The translations under genes were made by a program, and so were the position numbers. A stretch of 20,206 nucleotides of DNA from Candidatus Desantisbacteria bacterium CG2_30_40_21. Lineage in GTDB: Bacteria; UBA9089; CG2-30-40-21. The stretch spans positions 1 through 20,206 of the forward strand of contig MNYI01000057.1 of NCBI GenBank assembly GCA_001873945.1, in the 5' to 3' direction. Below are positions 1 through 7,766 of this stretch, in pieces. Under the pieces are notes generated by a model that ran no database searches, was not told where the DNA came from, and worked only from the letters and a program-made list of their open reading frames with translations. How positions within the stretch are numbered: the first letter of the stretch is position 1; each line of letters begins with the position of its first letter.

Positions 1-68
1 ACAGACATTCTTGTCTGTCGTTTATCTCAAGTTAGACAAATGAGTTAGGCAAGAATGCCTGACCTACA
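1..68. repeat. Pair of short hairpin repeats (ACAGACA...TGTCTGT type)
   Basis: Bases 1-18 form a hairpin with arms ACAGACA and TGTCTGT around TTCT. Bases 44-63 form a related hairpin, GTTAGGCA-AGAA-TGCCTGAC, with one G-T wobble pair. The 18-bp palindrome at 1-18 recurs exactly, in inverted orientation, at 12118-12135 between the BON-like gene and the rel gene. Neither hairpin is followed by a T-run, so an intergenic repeat is more likely than an intrinsic terminator for the gene ending at 115. The element may extend beyond the window's left edge. Confidence 0.6.
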
Positions 69-114
69 GACTATAGTAACCTTATCCGACATTTGAGAGT
101 TGATGCGACACTAC

Positions 115-1380
115 CTATTTTTCTCTCCATAGCCGTACCGTAAATGAATATTCTTCCTCAATTAAATCTGGCTCTGTGTTGTTGTGTTTTAGCATACCGG
201 CAATAATCTTTCTTGGAACCCCAAGACCTGTTGCCTCAACATAATGATAATCTCTGAGCACTTCCTTGATAAGTTCATTACGGGTTGCCCGACATCCTGC
301 TTTCATTCGTTCTATAGTTATCGTGTTTGGAAGTGTTCCTGGACTGATTACCTCTAAACGGTCAAAGTAAATGGATATTTCAATATCTGTCCCATTGATA
401 GTATAATCTCGATGGGCAATTGCATTGACAATCGTCTCCCTGATAACCTCTTCAGGATAATCAGGTTTGTCAATACGCCTCCCTTCCACAAGATATGATT
501 TGGAGCCTGTGTTTCTACGAACAAAATCTACAGCTCGCTCTACCAGACCTCTGTCTACTATATCCTTGTCTGATAAAGTAACAAAATTAGTAGGTGAGAA
601 CGAGAGCATATGAGCAGGTGTGAATTTAACTACTATTGCCCCCCTAATTGTTCCTCTCTCAATTGATTCATAATCCTTCTCCTTTCCACGGTAAGCAACG
701 GCAGAGATCCCAGCTTGAGGAAGATAATGATTAGGATTTTTCCCAAAAAGCAGTATTCCTCCTACCACAGGAATCGCTCTACCCCGGGATTCAACCATAA
801 TCTCTGTATTTATAAGTAAAGTCTCCCATTGTTCAATCTCATTTTGTTCCGGACAATCCTGTCCGCGTACATCCCTAAAATAATTTATGAGTCTGCCAAT
901 GTCTAAATCCGAAAAAGTTGAACCTGAAACAGGTTTAATATCATACCGAACCATGCCAGAAGCCTGATAAAGCCTTTGTTCTTGTTCACGAGTTGCTTCC
1001 CGTGAAGTACTTCCTATTCGAACAAAAGTAATCCACCTACTTCCTTGGCGAGCCTTGTATGGTTTATCAGGGCTATCTTCTGGAATGGTTATAACTCCAA
1101 TCTTTTTATCAGTTTCCCATAAAACAATCTCAAAATAGGGAATGATTGGTGGGTTTATGTTATTAGAACAGATATTCATTACCCATTCTTCTATATCTTT
1201 CTGTATAAGTCCTGTAACGCTACCGTCATCTTCAACACCAAGAATAATGTAACCACCTTTAAGATTTGCTAATGCTGAAATCTCCTTTGCCAAACTTTGT
1301 GGGGCTACATCGTCTCTTTTAAGCTCAACCCTTGAATTTTCGCCGTTTCGGATAATCTCCAATAATTCTGTTTTATTCAT
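115..1380 (-). CDS. AlbA_2/Schlafen-domain ATP-binding protein (COG2865-like putative transcriptional regulator)
   Basis: The protein has 421 residues from the chosen start. Residues about 12-130 match the AlbA_2 (Schlafen-type, nucleic-acid-binding) domain: an ELKRD motif near 19-23, then a KEISALANLKGGYIILGV stretch. The C-terminal third resembles a GHKL/HATPase fold, with an N-box-like EVIRETIVNAIAHRDY segment (about 311-326), ISPGTLP (about 345-351) and a glycine turn GLGVPRKI (about 385-392). This order is typical of COG2865 proteins, which are predicted DNA-binding regulators of unknown target. An upstream in-frame TTG at 1413 would add 11 residues and overlap the sugar transferase stop. 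The ATG at 1380 is preferred because GGGTGA precedes it at normal spacing and MNKTELLEII fits the family start. It lies 29 bp downstream of the transferase gene and is probably cotranscribed with it. Family is fairly sure; function is inferred. Confidence 0.85.
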   Translation of the reverse strand: MNKTELLEIIRNGENSRVELKRDDVAPQSLAKEISALANLKGGYIILGVEDDGSVTGLIQKDIEEWVMNICSNNINPPIIPYFEIVLWETDKKIGVITIPEDSPDKPYKARQGSRWITFVRIGSTSREATREQEQRLYQASGMVRYDIKPVSGSTFSDLDIGRLINYFRDVRGQDCPEQNEIEQWETLLINTEIMVESRGRAIPVVGGILLFGKNPNHYLPQAGISAVAYRGKEKDYESIERGTIRGAIVVKFTPAHMLSFSPTNFVTLSDKDIVDRGLVERAVDFVRRNTGSKSYLVEGRRIDKPDYPEEVIRETIVNAIAHRDYTINGTDIEISIYFDRLEVISPGTLPNTITIERMKAGCRATRNELIKEVLRDYHYVEATGLGVPRKIIAGMLKHNNTEPDLIEEEYSFTVRLWREK

Positions 1381-1409
1381 AATTATCACCCATTCCCTTG
1401 TCTGATCAT

Positions 1410-2729
1410 TCAATGTGCCCCTTTTCGATTGAAAATCACCAACAATGTTTTCAGCATCAGCTTAAAATCCAGGACAAGGGAATAATTCTTTACATATAAA
1501 AGATCGTATTTCAGCTTACTTTTGGGAGAAATATCATAGCCGGCATTGACCTGTGCCAGTCCAGTAATTCCAGGTCTGACCTTAAATCTTTTGGTATATC
1601 CAGGGATTGTTGTCTTAAATTGTTCGACAAAGAACAGCCTTTCTGGCCTTGGACCAACCAGACTCATCTGACCCAAAAGCACATTAAGGCATTGAGGTAT
1701 CTCATCTATTCGGGTCTGTCTTAAAAATCTGCCCAACTTGGTGATTCTTTCATCATCTTTTTTTGCAAGTACAGGACCTGTATCCTGTTCTGCATCTGTC
1801 TTCATTGTCCGAAACTTATATATCTTGAATAGATTACCATCACGGCCAACCCTTTCCTGACTGAAGATAATTGGTCCACTCGAATCAAACTTGATGAGTA
1901 AAGCAACAATCAGCAAGAAGGGAGAAAGGATAATAATCGTTAGAAGTGAGGCTACCATATCCATGCCCCGTTTAATACTCCTGTTCCACCCTGAAATAGG
2001 CTGGATATTTACATCAATCAATGGAATAGTCTCTATCTGTATGGTTTCCAGCTTGCCAATAACAGATTCATATATATCAGGTACAGTCTTAAATCGGACC
2101 CGTTCATCCTCGCAACTCAACACTATATTCCACAGTTCCTGATTAGTAATTGGAGGAATAGTAATGATTGCCTCATCTATTTTGTGTTCCTGTATTACTC
2201 TCAGCAAATCCAAGTATTGTCCTAAGACATTCTCGCCGCGAGTTTCTCCAATAAATCCAACCAATTCATACCCTGATTTTGTTGCTTTTTGTATCTCTTC
2301 GGCAACAGCCATACCCTCATCCCCAGTACCAACAATCAAAAGCCGTCTAATGGGCATGATTAATTCCCTGATAAGTACCCTCCAACCACTCAAAAGGAAG
2401 GTATTCAAAAACCATGAAATAATAAAGACAGAGGTAGGAAACGCTATGGCAATGCTTCGATTAGCATAAATAATTCCAATAACTACAAGCATACCAGCCG
2501 TGGTTGCCTTGAGTATGGTTGCATGAATATCTTCCCCATCCTTTTTCCAGAGGTATGCCCCGCTACCATAAAGGGCAAGAAGCATAATGGATGTAATTAC
2601 CATCCACATGGCATGGTAAGCTTCAAAGTTTTCTGAAGGAAGATTGCCACCAAACCTGATCAAAAAGGAGGCTATTATCCCTGCATTAATCAGCAGGGCG
2701 TCTATTATTACGGAAAAAATAATCCACAT
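1410..2729 (-). CDS. Polyprenyl-phosphate sugar-1-phosphate transferase (exopolysaccharide priming enzyme, WbaP/WcaJ type)
   Basis: This 439-residue membrane protein should transfer a sugar-1-phosphate from a nucleotide sugar to undecaprenyl phosphate, the first membrane step of exopolysaccharide or O-antigen synthesis. Four hydrophobic N-terminal segments (about 1-25, 40-60, 75-91 and 97-118) precede a nucleotide-binding-like domain (LLIVGTGDEGMAVAEEI, about 130-146; GFIGE near 158). A further membrane segment (about 256-280) leads into the Bac_transf catalytic domain: FSQERVGRDGN (289-299), KFRTM (305-309), RIDEIPQ (340-346), GPRPE (359-363) and RPGITGLAQV (385-394). Length and order fit the family; the sugar cannot be told. 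GAGGAG lies about 8 nt upstream of the ATG. It follows glmS after inverted-repeat element A; glmS supplies glucosamine-6-phosphate, so a shared role in envelope polysaccharide supply is plausible but inferred. Confidence 0.93.
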   Translation of the reverse strand: MWIIFSVIIDALLINAGIIASFLIRFGGNLPSENFEAYHAMWMVITSIMLLALYGSGAYLWKKDGEDIHATILKATTAGMLVVIGIIYANRSIAIAFPTSVFIISWFLNTFLLSGWRVLIRELIMPIRRLLIVGTGDEGMAVAEEIQKATKSGYELVGFIGETRGENVLGQYLDLLRVIQEHKIDEAIITIPPITNQELWNIVLSCEDERVRFKTVPDIYESVIGKLETIQIETIPLIDVNIQPISGWNRSIKRGMDMVASLLTIIILSPFLLIVALLIKFDSSGPIIFSQERVGRDGNLFKIYKFRTMKTDAEQDTGPVLAKKDDERITKLGRFLRQTRIDEIPQCLNVLLGQMSLVGPRPERLFFVEQFKTTIPGYTKRFKVRPGITGLAQVNAGYDISPKSKLKYDLLYVKNYSLVLDFKLMLKTLLVIFNRKGAH

Positions 2730-2760
2730 GAAAGTTTTCTCCTCATATCGGTCAATATTA

Positions 2761-2922
2761 GTAACTACTCACCACGAAGACACGGAGACACAGAGAAAAA
2801 CAGAGAATTGATGAGAAATACCCTTATTTTTCATTTTTCCAGTACTATAAAATATCGGGAATCTTCTGTGTCTCTCCGTGTCTCAGTGTCTTCGTGGTAA
2901 ATTCCTCTCCCTGAGTAGTTAC
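2761..2922. repeat. MITE-like inverted-repeat element A (ends GTAACTACTCA / TGAGTAGTTAC)
   Basis: A 162-bp element begins with GTAACTACTCA (2761-2771) and ends with its exact reverse complement (2912-2922). Behind each end lies a sub-terminal inverted repeat built on CCACGAAGACAC and GAGACAC units. The right arm has about 14 extra bases (near 2898-2911) between the terminal repeat and the CCACG block. There is no coding capacity. Elements at 4793-4996 and 20029-20206 share the same ends. It stands 10 bp after the glmS stop and 31 bp before the sugar transferase start. Its large imperfect hairpin could affect read-through, but no T-run follows. No clear target-site duplication was seen. Confidence 0.8.
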
Positions 2923-2932
2923 CCATATCATA

Positions 2933-4777
2933 TCATTCCACCGTAACACTCTTAGCAAGATTTCTCGGCTGATCAACATCGCAACCCTTCCTATCTGCAA
3001 TATAATAAGCAAGAAGCTGAAGAGGGATAATGGTCAGCAAGGAGCTGAATATTTCCATAGTATCCGGCAGATAAATAATATGATCTGCCTTTTTCGTTAC
3101 CTCTGCATCACCCTCTGTTGCGAGCGTTATAACAATCCCATCCCTTGCCTTTACCTCTTCAATATTACCTAATATTTTTTCATAGGTTTTGCTCCGGACA
3201 GCAATGGTCACAACAGGCATATCCTCATCAATCAAGGCAATTGGTCCATGCTTCATCTCGCCGGCAGGGTATCCCTCTGCATGGATGTATGATATTTCTT
3301 TCAATTTCAACGCACCCTCAAGGGCTATGGGATAGTTTATCCCTCTGCCAAGGTATAGAAAATCCTTGTAATGGCTAAATCCATGAGCCAGCTTTTTAAG
3401 ATTTGCATCCTCTTTTTTAAGTATTTCACCTACTAAATGTGGTAATCTACGAAGTTCACTGATCAAATCCTTAGCCCTCTCAACCCCAATTGTGTCTCTT
3501 GCCCTGCCAAGATATATGGTAAACAGGTATAGGGCAGTTAATTGAGATGTAAATGCCTTGGTTGAGGCAACGCCTATCTCTGGACCGGCATGGGTATAAA
3601 TAGTCCCATCTGATTCTCTGGGGATAGAGCTGCCAAGGACATTACAAATAGAGATTACCTTTGAGCCATTTGCCTTTGCCTGTCTTATGCCAGCCAGAGT
3701 ATCAGCGGTTTCACCTGATTGAGAGATAGCTATGGTCAGTGTTTTATCAGAGATAATCGGGGATCTGTATCTAAACTCAGAGGCAATGTCTACCTCAACT
3801 GGAATTCTTACCAATTCTTCAATAATAAACTTTCCCACTAATCCAGCATGCCATGATGTGCCACAGGCAATAATTGTCACTTTTTCTATTGTTTTGAGCT
3901 GGTCAAGGGACAATTCCATCTCTTCCAGATGGATATTATCCTCACCAAGCCTTGTTCTCATGGTATCCTCTATGGCTGTGGGCTGTTCAAAGATTTCCTT
4001 GAGCATAAAATGTTTATAATCTGCCTTTTCCGCTTGAGTCGCACTCCATGTAATCTTGACTACTGCCTTTTCCTTTTCGACCGCCTCCAGGGTTGTAATC
4101 TTTACCCCCTCTTGATTCAATACTGCCATCTCTCCATTATCAAGAAATATAACATCTCTGGTATGATTTAATATGGCTGGCACATCCGAAGCGATAAAGT
4201 ATTCATTTTCCCCAAGCCCTACAATCAACGGACTGTCATTTCTGGCAGCAATAATCTGCCCGGGGAATTTTGTACTCAGGACGCCCAGAGCATATGTACC
4301 CCGCACCCTTTTTAATGCCAATCGCACAGCCTCATATAAAGACTCTTTCTCTGTCTTCTGTCTATCAAGCTCTTCTTCAATCAAATGGGCAAAAACCTCT
4401 GTATCTGTTTCAGAGGCAAATACATGTCCCCTCAATTGAAGTTCATCCTTTAAGGAAAGATAGTTTTCTACAATCCCATTATGAACAACTATAATCTCAT
4501 TTTTGCAATCTCTATGGGGGTGAGCATTTTCTTCAGATGGACGGCCATGAGTTGCCCATCTGGTATGCCCAAGTCCAATATTGCCCGGTACTGGCTGTAC
4601 CTTGACCATTTCCTCTAAATTATTCAGCTTCCCCTTACTTCTTCTTACCTCAATTATATTGTTATTTAAGACAGCTATTCCAGCAGAATCATATCCCCTG
4701 TATTCCAGTCGTTTCAATCCATCAAGTAAAACAGTGGACACATCCTGATAACCTACATATCCAACAATTCCACACAT
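2933..4777 (-). CDS. glmS: Glutamine--fructose-6-phosphate aminotransferase (isomerizing)
   Basis: This enzyme makes glucosamine-6-phosphate from fructose-6-phosphate and glutamine, the entry step to UDP-GlcNAc for peptidoglycan and other envelope glycans. The protein is 614 residues, normal for the family. It starts MCGIVGYVG, so Cys2 becomes the N-terminal nucleophile of the class II glutamine amidotransferase domain, and GHTRWATHG and NGIVENY follow. Two SIS domains hold CGTSWHAG, SQSGETADT, a GPEIGVASTKAF segment and the terminal DQPRNLAKSVTVE that closes the sugar site. The frame stays open upstream to 4834, but that would bury the catalytic Cys. The ATG at 4777 has GGAGG 6 nt upstream and is certain. 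Inverted-repeat elements flank it on both sides, and the upstream one begins only 15 bp before the start. No glmS ribozyme-like leader was recognised. The best promoter is at 5042-5050. Confidence 0.98.
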   Translation of the reverse strand: MCGIVGYVGYQDVSTVLLDGLKRLEYRGYDSAGIAVLNNNIIEVRRSKGKLNNLEEMVKVQPVPGNIGLGHTRWATHGRPSEENAHPHRDCKNEIIVVHNGIVENYLSLKDELQLRGHVFASETDTEVFAHLIEEELDRQKTEKESLYEAVRLALKRVRGTYALGVLSTKFPGQIIAARNDSPLIVGLGENEYFIASDVPAILNHTRDVIFLDNGEMAVLNQEGVKITTLEAVEKEKAVVKITWSATQAEKADYKHFMLKEIFEQPTAIEDTMRTRLGEDNIHLEEMELSLDQLKTIEKVTIIACGTSWHAGLVGKFIIEELVRIPVEVDIASEFRYRSPIISDKTLTIAISQSGETADTLAGIRQAKANGSKVISICNVLGSSIPRESDGTIYTHAGPEIGVASTKAFTSQLTALYLFTIYLGRARDTIGVERAKDLISELRRLPHLVGEILKKEDANLKKLAHGFSHYKDFLYLGRGINYPIALEGALKLKEISYIHAEGYPAGEMKHGPIALIDEDMPVVTIAVRSKTYEKILGNIEEVKARDGIVITLATEGDAEVTKKADHIIYLPDTMEIFSSLLTIIPLQLLAYYIADRKGCDVDQPRNLAKSVTVE

Positions 4778-4792
4778 ATAATGCCTCCATTT

Positions 4793-4996
4793 GTAACTAC
4801 TCAGGTAAAGTAATTCATCACGGAGAACACACAAGTTGATAGGTTTATAGGTTGATGAGTTTATAGGTTAAAGGAACACAGATTCATAAACCTATAAACT
4901 CTTTCCTTTCCAACCCATTAACTATTCAACTTATCAACTTATCAACTTTTTGTGTCTCCGTGTCTCCGTGGTAAATTCCCCTCGCTGAGTAGTTAC
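4793..4996. repeat. MITE-like inverted-repeat element B, in the probable glmS leader
   Basis: This 204-bp element has exact 11-bp ends GTAACTACTCA (4793-4803) and TGAGTAGTTAC (4986-4996). Inside are CACGGAG/CTCCGTG blocks and runs of short AT-rich repeats (GTTGATAAG, CTATAAAC and variants). Its reverse complement matches the element at 20029-20206 over nearly its whole length, including the shared stretches ATGAATCTGTGTTCCTT and GAATTACTTTACCTG, so the two are inverted copies of one element. It lies between the likely glmS promoter and the glmS ribosome-binding site, so it would be transcribed as most of the glmS 5' leader. Confidence 0.85.
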
Positions 4997-5041
4997 CCCC
5001 ATTTTTAATTACTTCCAGAAATTCGAAAGTTCTCCCTTAAG

Positions 5042-5050
5042 ATTATACCA
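5042..5050 (-). promoter_or_regulatory. Extended -10 promoter, probable glmS promoter
   Basis: Read on the minus strand this is TGGTATAAT, a perfect -10 hexamer with the TGn extension. No good -35 lies 16-18 nt upstream; the region is A-rich, which suits an extended -10 promoter. The predicted start is near 5035, giving a leader of roughly 260 nt that includes element B. Without element B the leader would be about 55 nt. Confidence 0.55.
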
Positions 5051-5107
5051 TGCTTTTTCAATTTTTGCTATATTTTTTTTGATATGAGTGAAAAATGTTT
5101 CAAGCTG

Positions 5108-5219
5108 TGCAAACTGAATTAATCACACAAAGACACAAAGAACACAAAGGATAGAAAAGAAGAAAAATCTCATATGTCTTTGTGACCTCTGTGGCTTTGT
5201 GTGATTAATTCTGTTTGCA
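5108..5219. repeat. Second type of inverted-repeat element (TGCAAAC...GTTTGCA)
   Basis: A 112-bp imperfect palindrome. The outer arms read TGCAAAC-T/A-GAATTAATCACACAAAG with one mismatch, and continue into CACAAAG-type repeats towards a short AT-rich centre. Its ends differ from the GTAACTACTCA family, though the inner CACAAAGACACAAAG motif has a similar style. It lies between the end of the C25 protease gene and the glmS promoter. As RNA it could fold into a long hairpin and limit read-through, but no T-run follows. No open reading frame. Confidence 0.75.
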
Positions 5220-5264
5220 TAGGTCGCAATTTTTTTGTAGTCTGTTTCATGAGGTCTGAAGTTA

Positions 5265-7766
5265 CTATCGCACAATCCCTATCTTTCCTTTCTTGACACC
5301 AGAGGAAGATACCAGTCGATAAAAGTAAATACCAGAGGCAACCCTTTCTCCATCCTCATTCCTCGTATCCCATCGAGCAATCATTGAACCACCAGCTTGC
5401 AGCTCTATGGCATTTATCTGCCGTACCATTTCTCCTGAAAGGTTATAAATATACACTATTGTCTCAGAGTCTGCCGGAATATTGGCTATGGTTACAAATT
5501 GTTCCTTGACGCATGGATTGGGATAACAGATTATTGCATTTATATCTGATACCTTGAGGCTAACTGTTAAATAAATGGTGTCTGTACCCGTACCTGTTCC
5601 ATCGTTTATGGTCAGGGTAAATTCTATCTTGTGTTCATAAGGGCAGTTGGGCTTAAGCATGAAACCAAATGGCTGATTTGCATTGTTGACCGTCTTGCCT
5701 GACAGCATGGCATCAACCGTAACGGTTCTGGTGGTAATAACCACAAATGGATCCGTGGTACTCAATTCTACACTCAAGCTGCCGCAATCAATGTCCCGGA
5801 AGTTTTTCAGGGTAATAATTAGCGGCAATTGTTGTCCCGGGGTAACTATTCCCTGGACATTTCCCGAAATGACCTGATATAATGCCTGAATGTCCTTTGG
5901 CATTGGCAGAGACATCTCCGGATCACCAAGAAGATTAAGGCAATACTGTATCCAACGGTAGGGTGTATCTGTGCTGCATTGAGGGACAAAGGTGAGTTTA
6001 CTCATGGCAAGTGCCTCACCAATATGAGAACAACCTTCCCGTAACGCTTGTCTGAAGAATTCCACCTGATATTCACCACTGTAAAGCATGGGACTTGTCT
6101 CATCATACAGACCATACCTTGAGTTACCAATAAAGGCTGCTGCCCCACCGTTTTCATTCAATACCATCTCCTCGCCAATGCAATCATTTACATCAAATGC
6201 CCCGGCATAGCAGCCAACGGTGTTGAAGATAAATGGGCAAGGATTGGACAATTGACTAAGCTGGTAATCATAGAGATAGGTATTCCCCATCTGAAGGCAG
6301 CTATCATTGGCATGACCGGCATGGGCAACAAGCCCAACCCCGTCATTTAGTTTATCCATGATGGTGCTGATATTTATTCCCCCCTCGCTGCTCTGATAGT
6401 AATGAGTGGTATCATACGCATCTGGCGTAATCTCATCAATTGCCTGCATGATCAATTTGCCATCATTTAAGGGATCAAACTTATTCCCGATCAATAGTTC
6501 ATTATATGGGTAACTACCTGTGGCAGAACCATAATCAATCACTCTTGCCACAAATTGTGTTGCCTCAGTTGCGTTATTCACCGGTGCCCGTCCCACGAAT
6601 ACCTCTGGCATCATATCCACCCTATCATCAACCTCTCCATAGATACCATCCTGATCATAGTCCCAGTTACCGTCAAGGCAGGCATAGTACAAATCACAAG
6701 GAATATTATCATCATAAAATGATTCATCATCCAAAGTCCCATCTCCACCCGACCCCTGACCCCTGGCCCCTGGCACCAAAGTCCCACCCTCAACCCAAGC
6801 ATAAACACCACGGCATGGCACCACATCTGTATCACCCCCAAGCAGAAGGTATGTCGGCTGATAATCCTTGATGTAGTTTCTGATCCTTTCCTGATTATCC
6901 CTGCCCGAGTAGTGGCTGTATATCCATGAGGTAAAGGTAATAGTCCCCTCAAACCCTTTGCTCATCTTTGAGTTAAGCAAGGTTTGGAAGGCAGGGGCAA
7001 GGGTTTCATTAGTTACAATCAGGTATTTTTTTATCGTTGGGGCAGGGCTATATCTGGGAATCAGCTCCGGATTTATCACTAATTTTTGAAGGGCTCCAGG
7101 GTTTGGACACTTGCCACTGACAGGAATGTCCTGAACTTGCCTTAGTTTAAGAATAAACTCAACCCGTTTAATCCAAGTCAACTCGCCTGATTGGGTATCA
7201 TATCTTGCCCCAGATACCTGCATACATGCCAGATTAAACCCTCCCCATTGCTGGATGGATTCAAGCCTGATCACTTGCTGTATCTCACGCGGAGATGCGA
7301 AGGACGCGGAGAGAAAAGATGGCACGGCTGGCAAAGATACCGCCTGCATTCTGTGTCTCCCGGAAACAGGCAGAGGGGGAAAGGCAGGTTTGAGGTTATA
7401 TTTACCATCCATCATTTTCTCATCGATGGATGTTATCTCCAGTCCATCTACGGTAAAGCCTTCAGGTAAAAGCACAAAGAATGTTTTTATCGGCAGCATG
7501 GGCATACCCACCTCAGATGATACGGCACAACCCTCTGCCCGAACAATCGAATATCCATCCTCAGCAGTGGTAATTGAAAGCGGAGAAATCTCTATTGTAC
7601 AAGGCAATGCCACAGGCAACGCTTCCGCAAAAAGCTGTTGAGGGATGATAAAAATGAAGAAAAACACAAAGGCGTACCCGCCCCCAAACCCGCCCTGTTT
7701 TTTGGGCACAAAAGCACGAAGGAGTTTTAATCTCTGCTTGATTTTCACCATGCAATGGTAGCTCAT
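5265..7766 (-). CDS. C25 family (gingipain-type) cysteine peptidase with FlgD-like C-terminal domain
   Basis: An exported cysteine protease of 833 residues from the chosen ATG. A signal-peptide-like hydrophobic stretch (about 32-45, YAFVFFFIFIIPQQLFAEA) follows an unusually long N-region. Next comes a propeptide-like region (about 48-245), then the C25 catalytic domain (about 246-620): a LLLGGDTDVVP strand, the catalytic His in VAHAGHAN (H482 or H485) and the catalytic Cys in FNTVGCYAGAF (C519). An acidic loop DYDQDGIYGEVDD (about 369-381) may bind calcium. A beta-rich linker ends in an 80-residue FlgD/T9SS-tail-like domain (YPNP, LSGEMVRQI, WDTRNEDGERVASGIYFYRL). The ATG at 7766 overlaps the stop of the upstream hydrolase as ATGA and has GGAGG just upstream; a GTG at 7781 is possible but less likely. 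Two low-complexity segments are encoded by intergenic-type repeats. It is last in a three-gene operon. Substrate unknown. Confidence 0.9.
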   Translation of the reverse strand: MSYHCMVKIKQRLKLLRAFVPKKQGGFGGGYAFVFFFIFIIPQQLFAEALPVALPCTIEISPLSITTAEDGYSIVRAEGCAVSSEVGMPMLPIKTFFVLLPEGFTVDGLEITSIDEKMMDGKYNLKPAFPPLPVSGRHRMQAVSLPAVPSFLSASFASPREIQQVIRLESIQQWGGFNLACMQVSGARYDTQSGELTWIKRVEFILKLRQVQDIPVSGKCPNPGALQKLVINPELIPRYSPAPTIKKYLIVTNETLAPAFQTLLNSKMSKGFEGTITFTSWIYSHYSGRDNQERIRNYIKDYQPTYLLLGGDTDVVPCRGVYAWVEGGTLVPGARGQGSGGDGTLDDESFYDDNIPCDLYYACLDGNWDYDQDGIYGEVDDRVDMMPEVFVGRAPVNNATEATQFVARVIDYGSATGSYPYNELLIGNKFDPLNDGKLIMQAIDEITPDAYDTTHYYQSSEGGINISTIMDKLNDGVGLVAHAGHANDSCLQMGNTYLYDYQLSQLSNPCPFIFNTVGCYAGAFDVNDCIGEEMVLNENGGAAAFIGNSRYGLYDETSPMLYSGEYQVEFFRQALREGCSHIGEALAMSKLTFVPQCSTDTPYRWIQYCLNLLGDPEMSLPMPKDIQALYQVISGNVQGIVTPGQQLPLIITLKNFRDIDCGSLSVELSTTDPFVVITTRTVTVDAMLSGKTVNNANQPFGFMLKPNCPYEHKIEFTLTINDGTGTGTDTIYLTVSLKVSDINAIICYPNPCVKEQFVTIANIPADSETIVYIYNLSGEMVRQINAIELQAGGSMIARWDTRNEDGERVASGIYFYRLVSSSGVKKGKIGIVR
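6750..6776. repeat. CCCCTGRCC tandem repeat inside the C25 peptidase frame
   Basis: Degenerate 7-bp units (CGACCCCTGACCCCTGG and on) read through as a Gly/Arg-rich loop, VPGARGQGSGGD, at about residues 331-342 of the peptidase, just after the first conserved strand of the catalytic domain. Repeats of this kind usually sit between genes. Here the reading frame is kept. Confidence 0.6.
7285..7316. repeat. CGCGGAG-type repeat inside the C25 peptidase frame
   Basis: Repeated (A)CGCGGAGA and GCGAAGGA units resemble the CACGGAGACAC blocks of the intergenic elements but are more GC-rich. They are translated in frame as the Ser-rich stretch SFLSASFASPRE in the propeptide-like region (about residues 150-161). 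Confidence 0.5.

Noticed and set aside
4830..4960. Possible CRISPR array from repeated GTTGATAAG/CTATAAAC units
   Set aside because: The units are short, degenerate and tandem with no unique spacers.
4778..5041. Possible glmS ribozyme or riboswitch upstream of glmS
   Set aside because: The space is filled by the inverted-repeat element; no ribozyme core pattern was seen.
6611..6952. 113-residue minus-strand frame within the C25 protease
   Set aside because: It is in another frame of a well-supported catalytic domain and has no motif.
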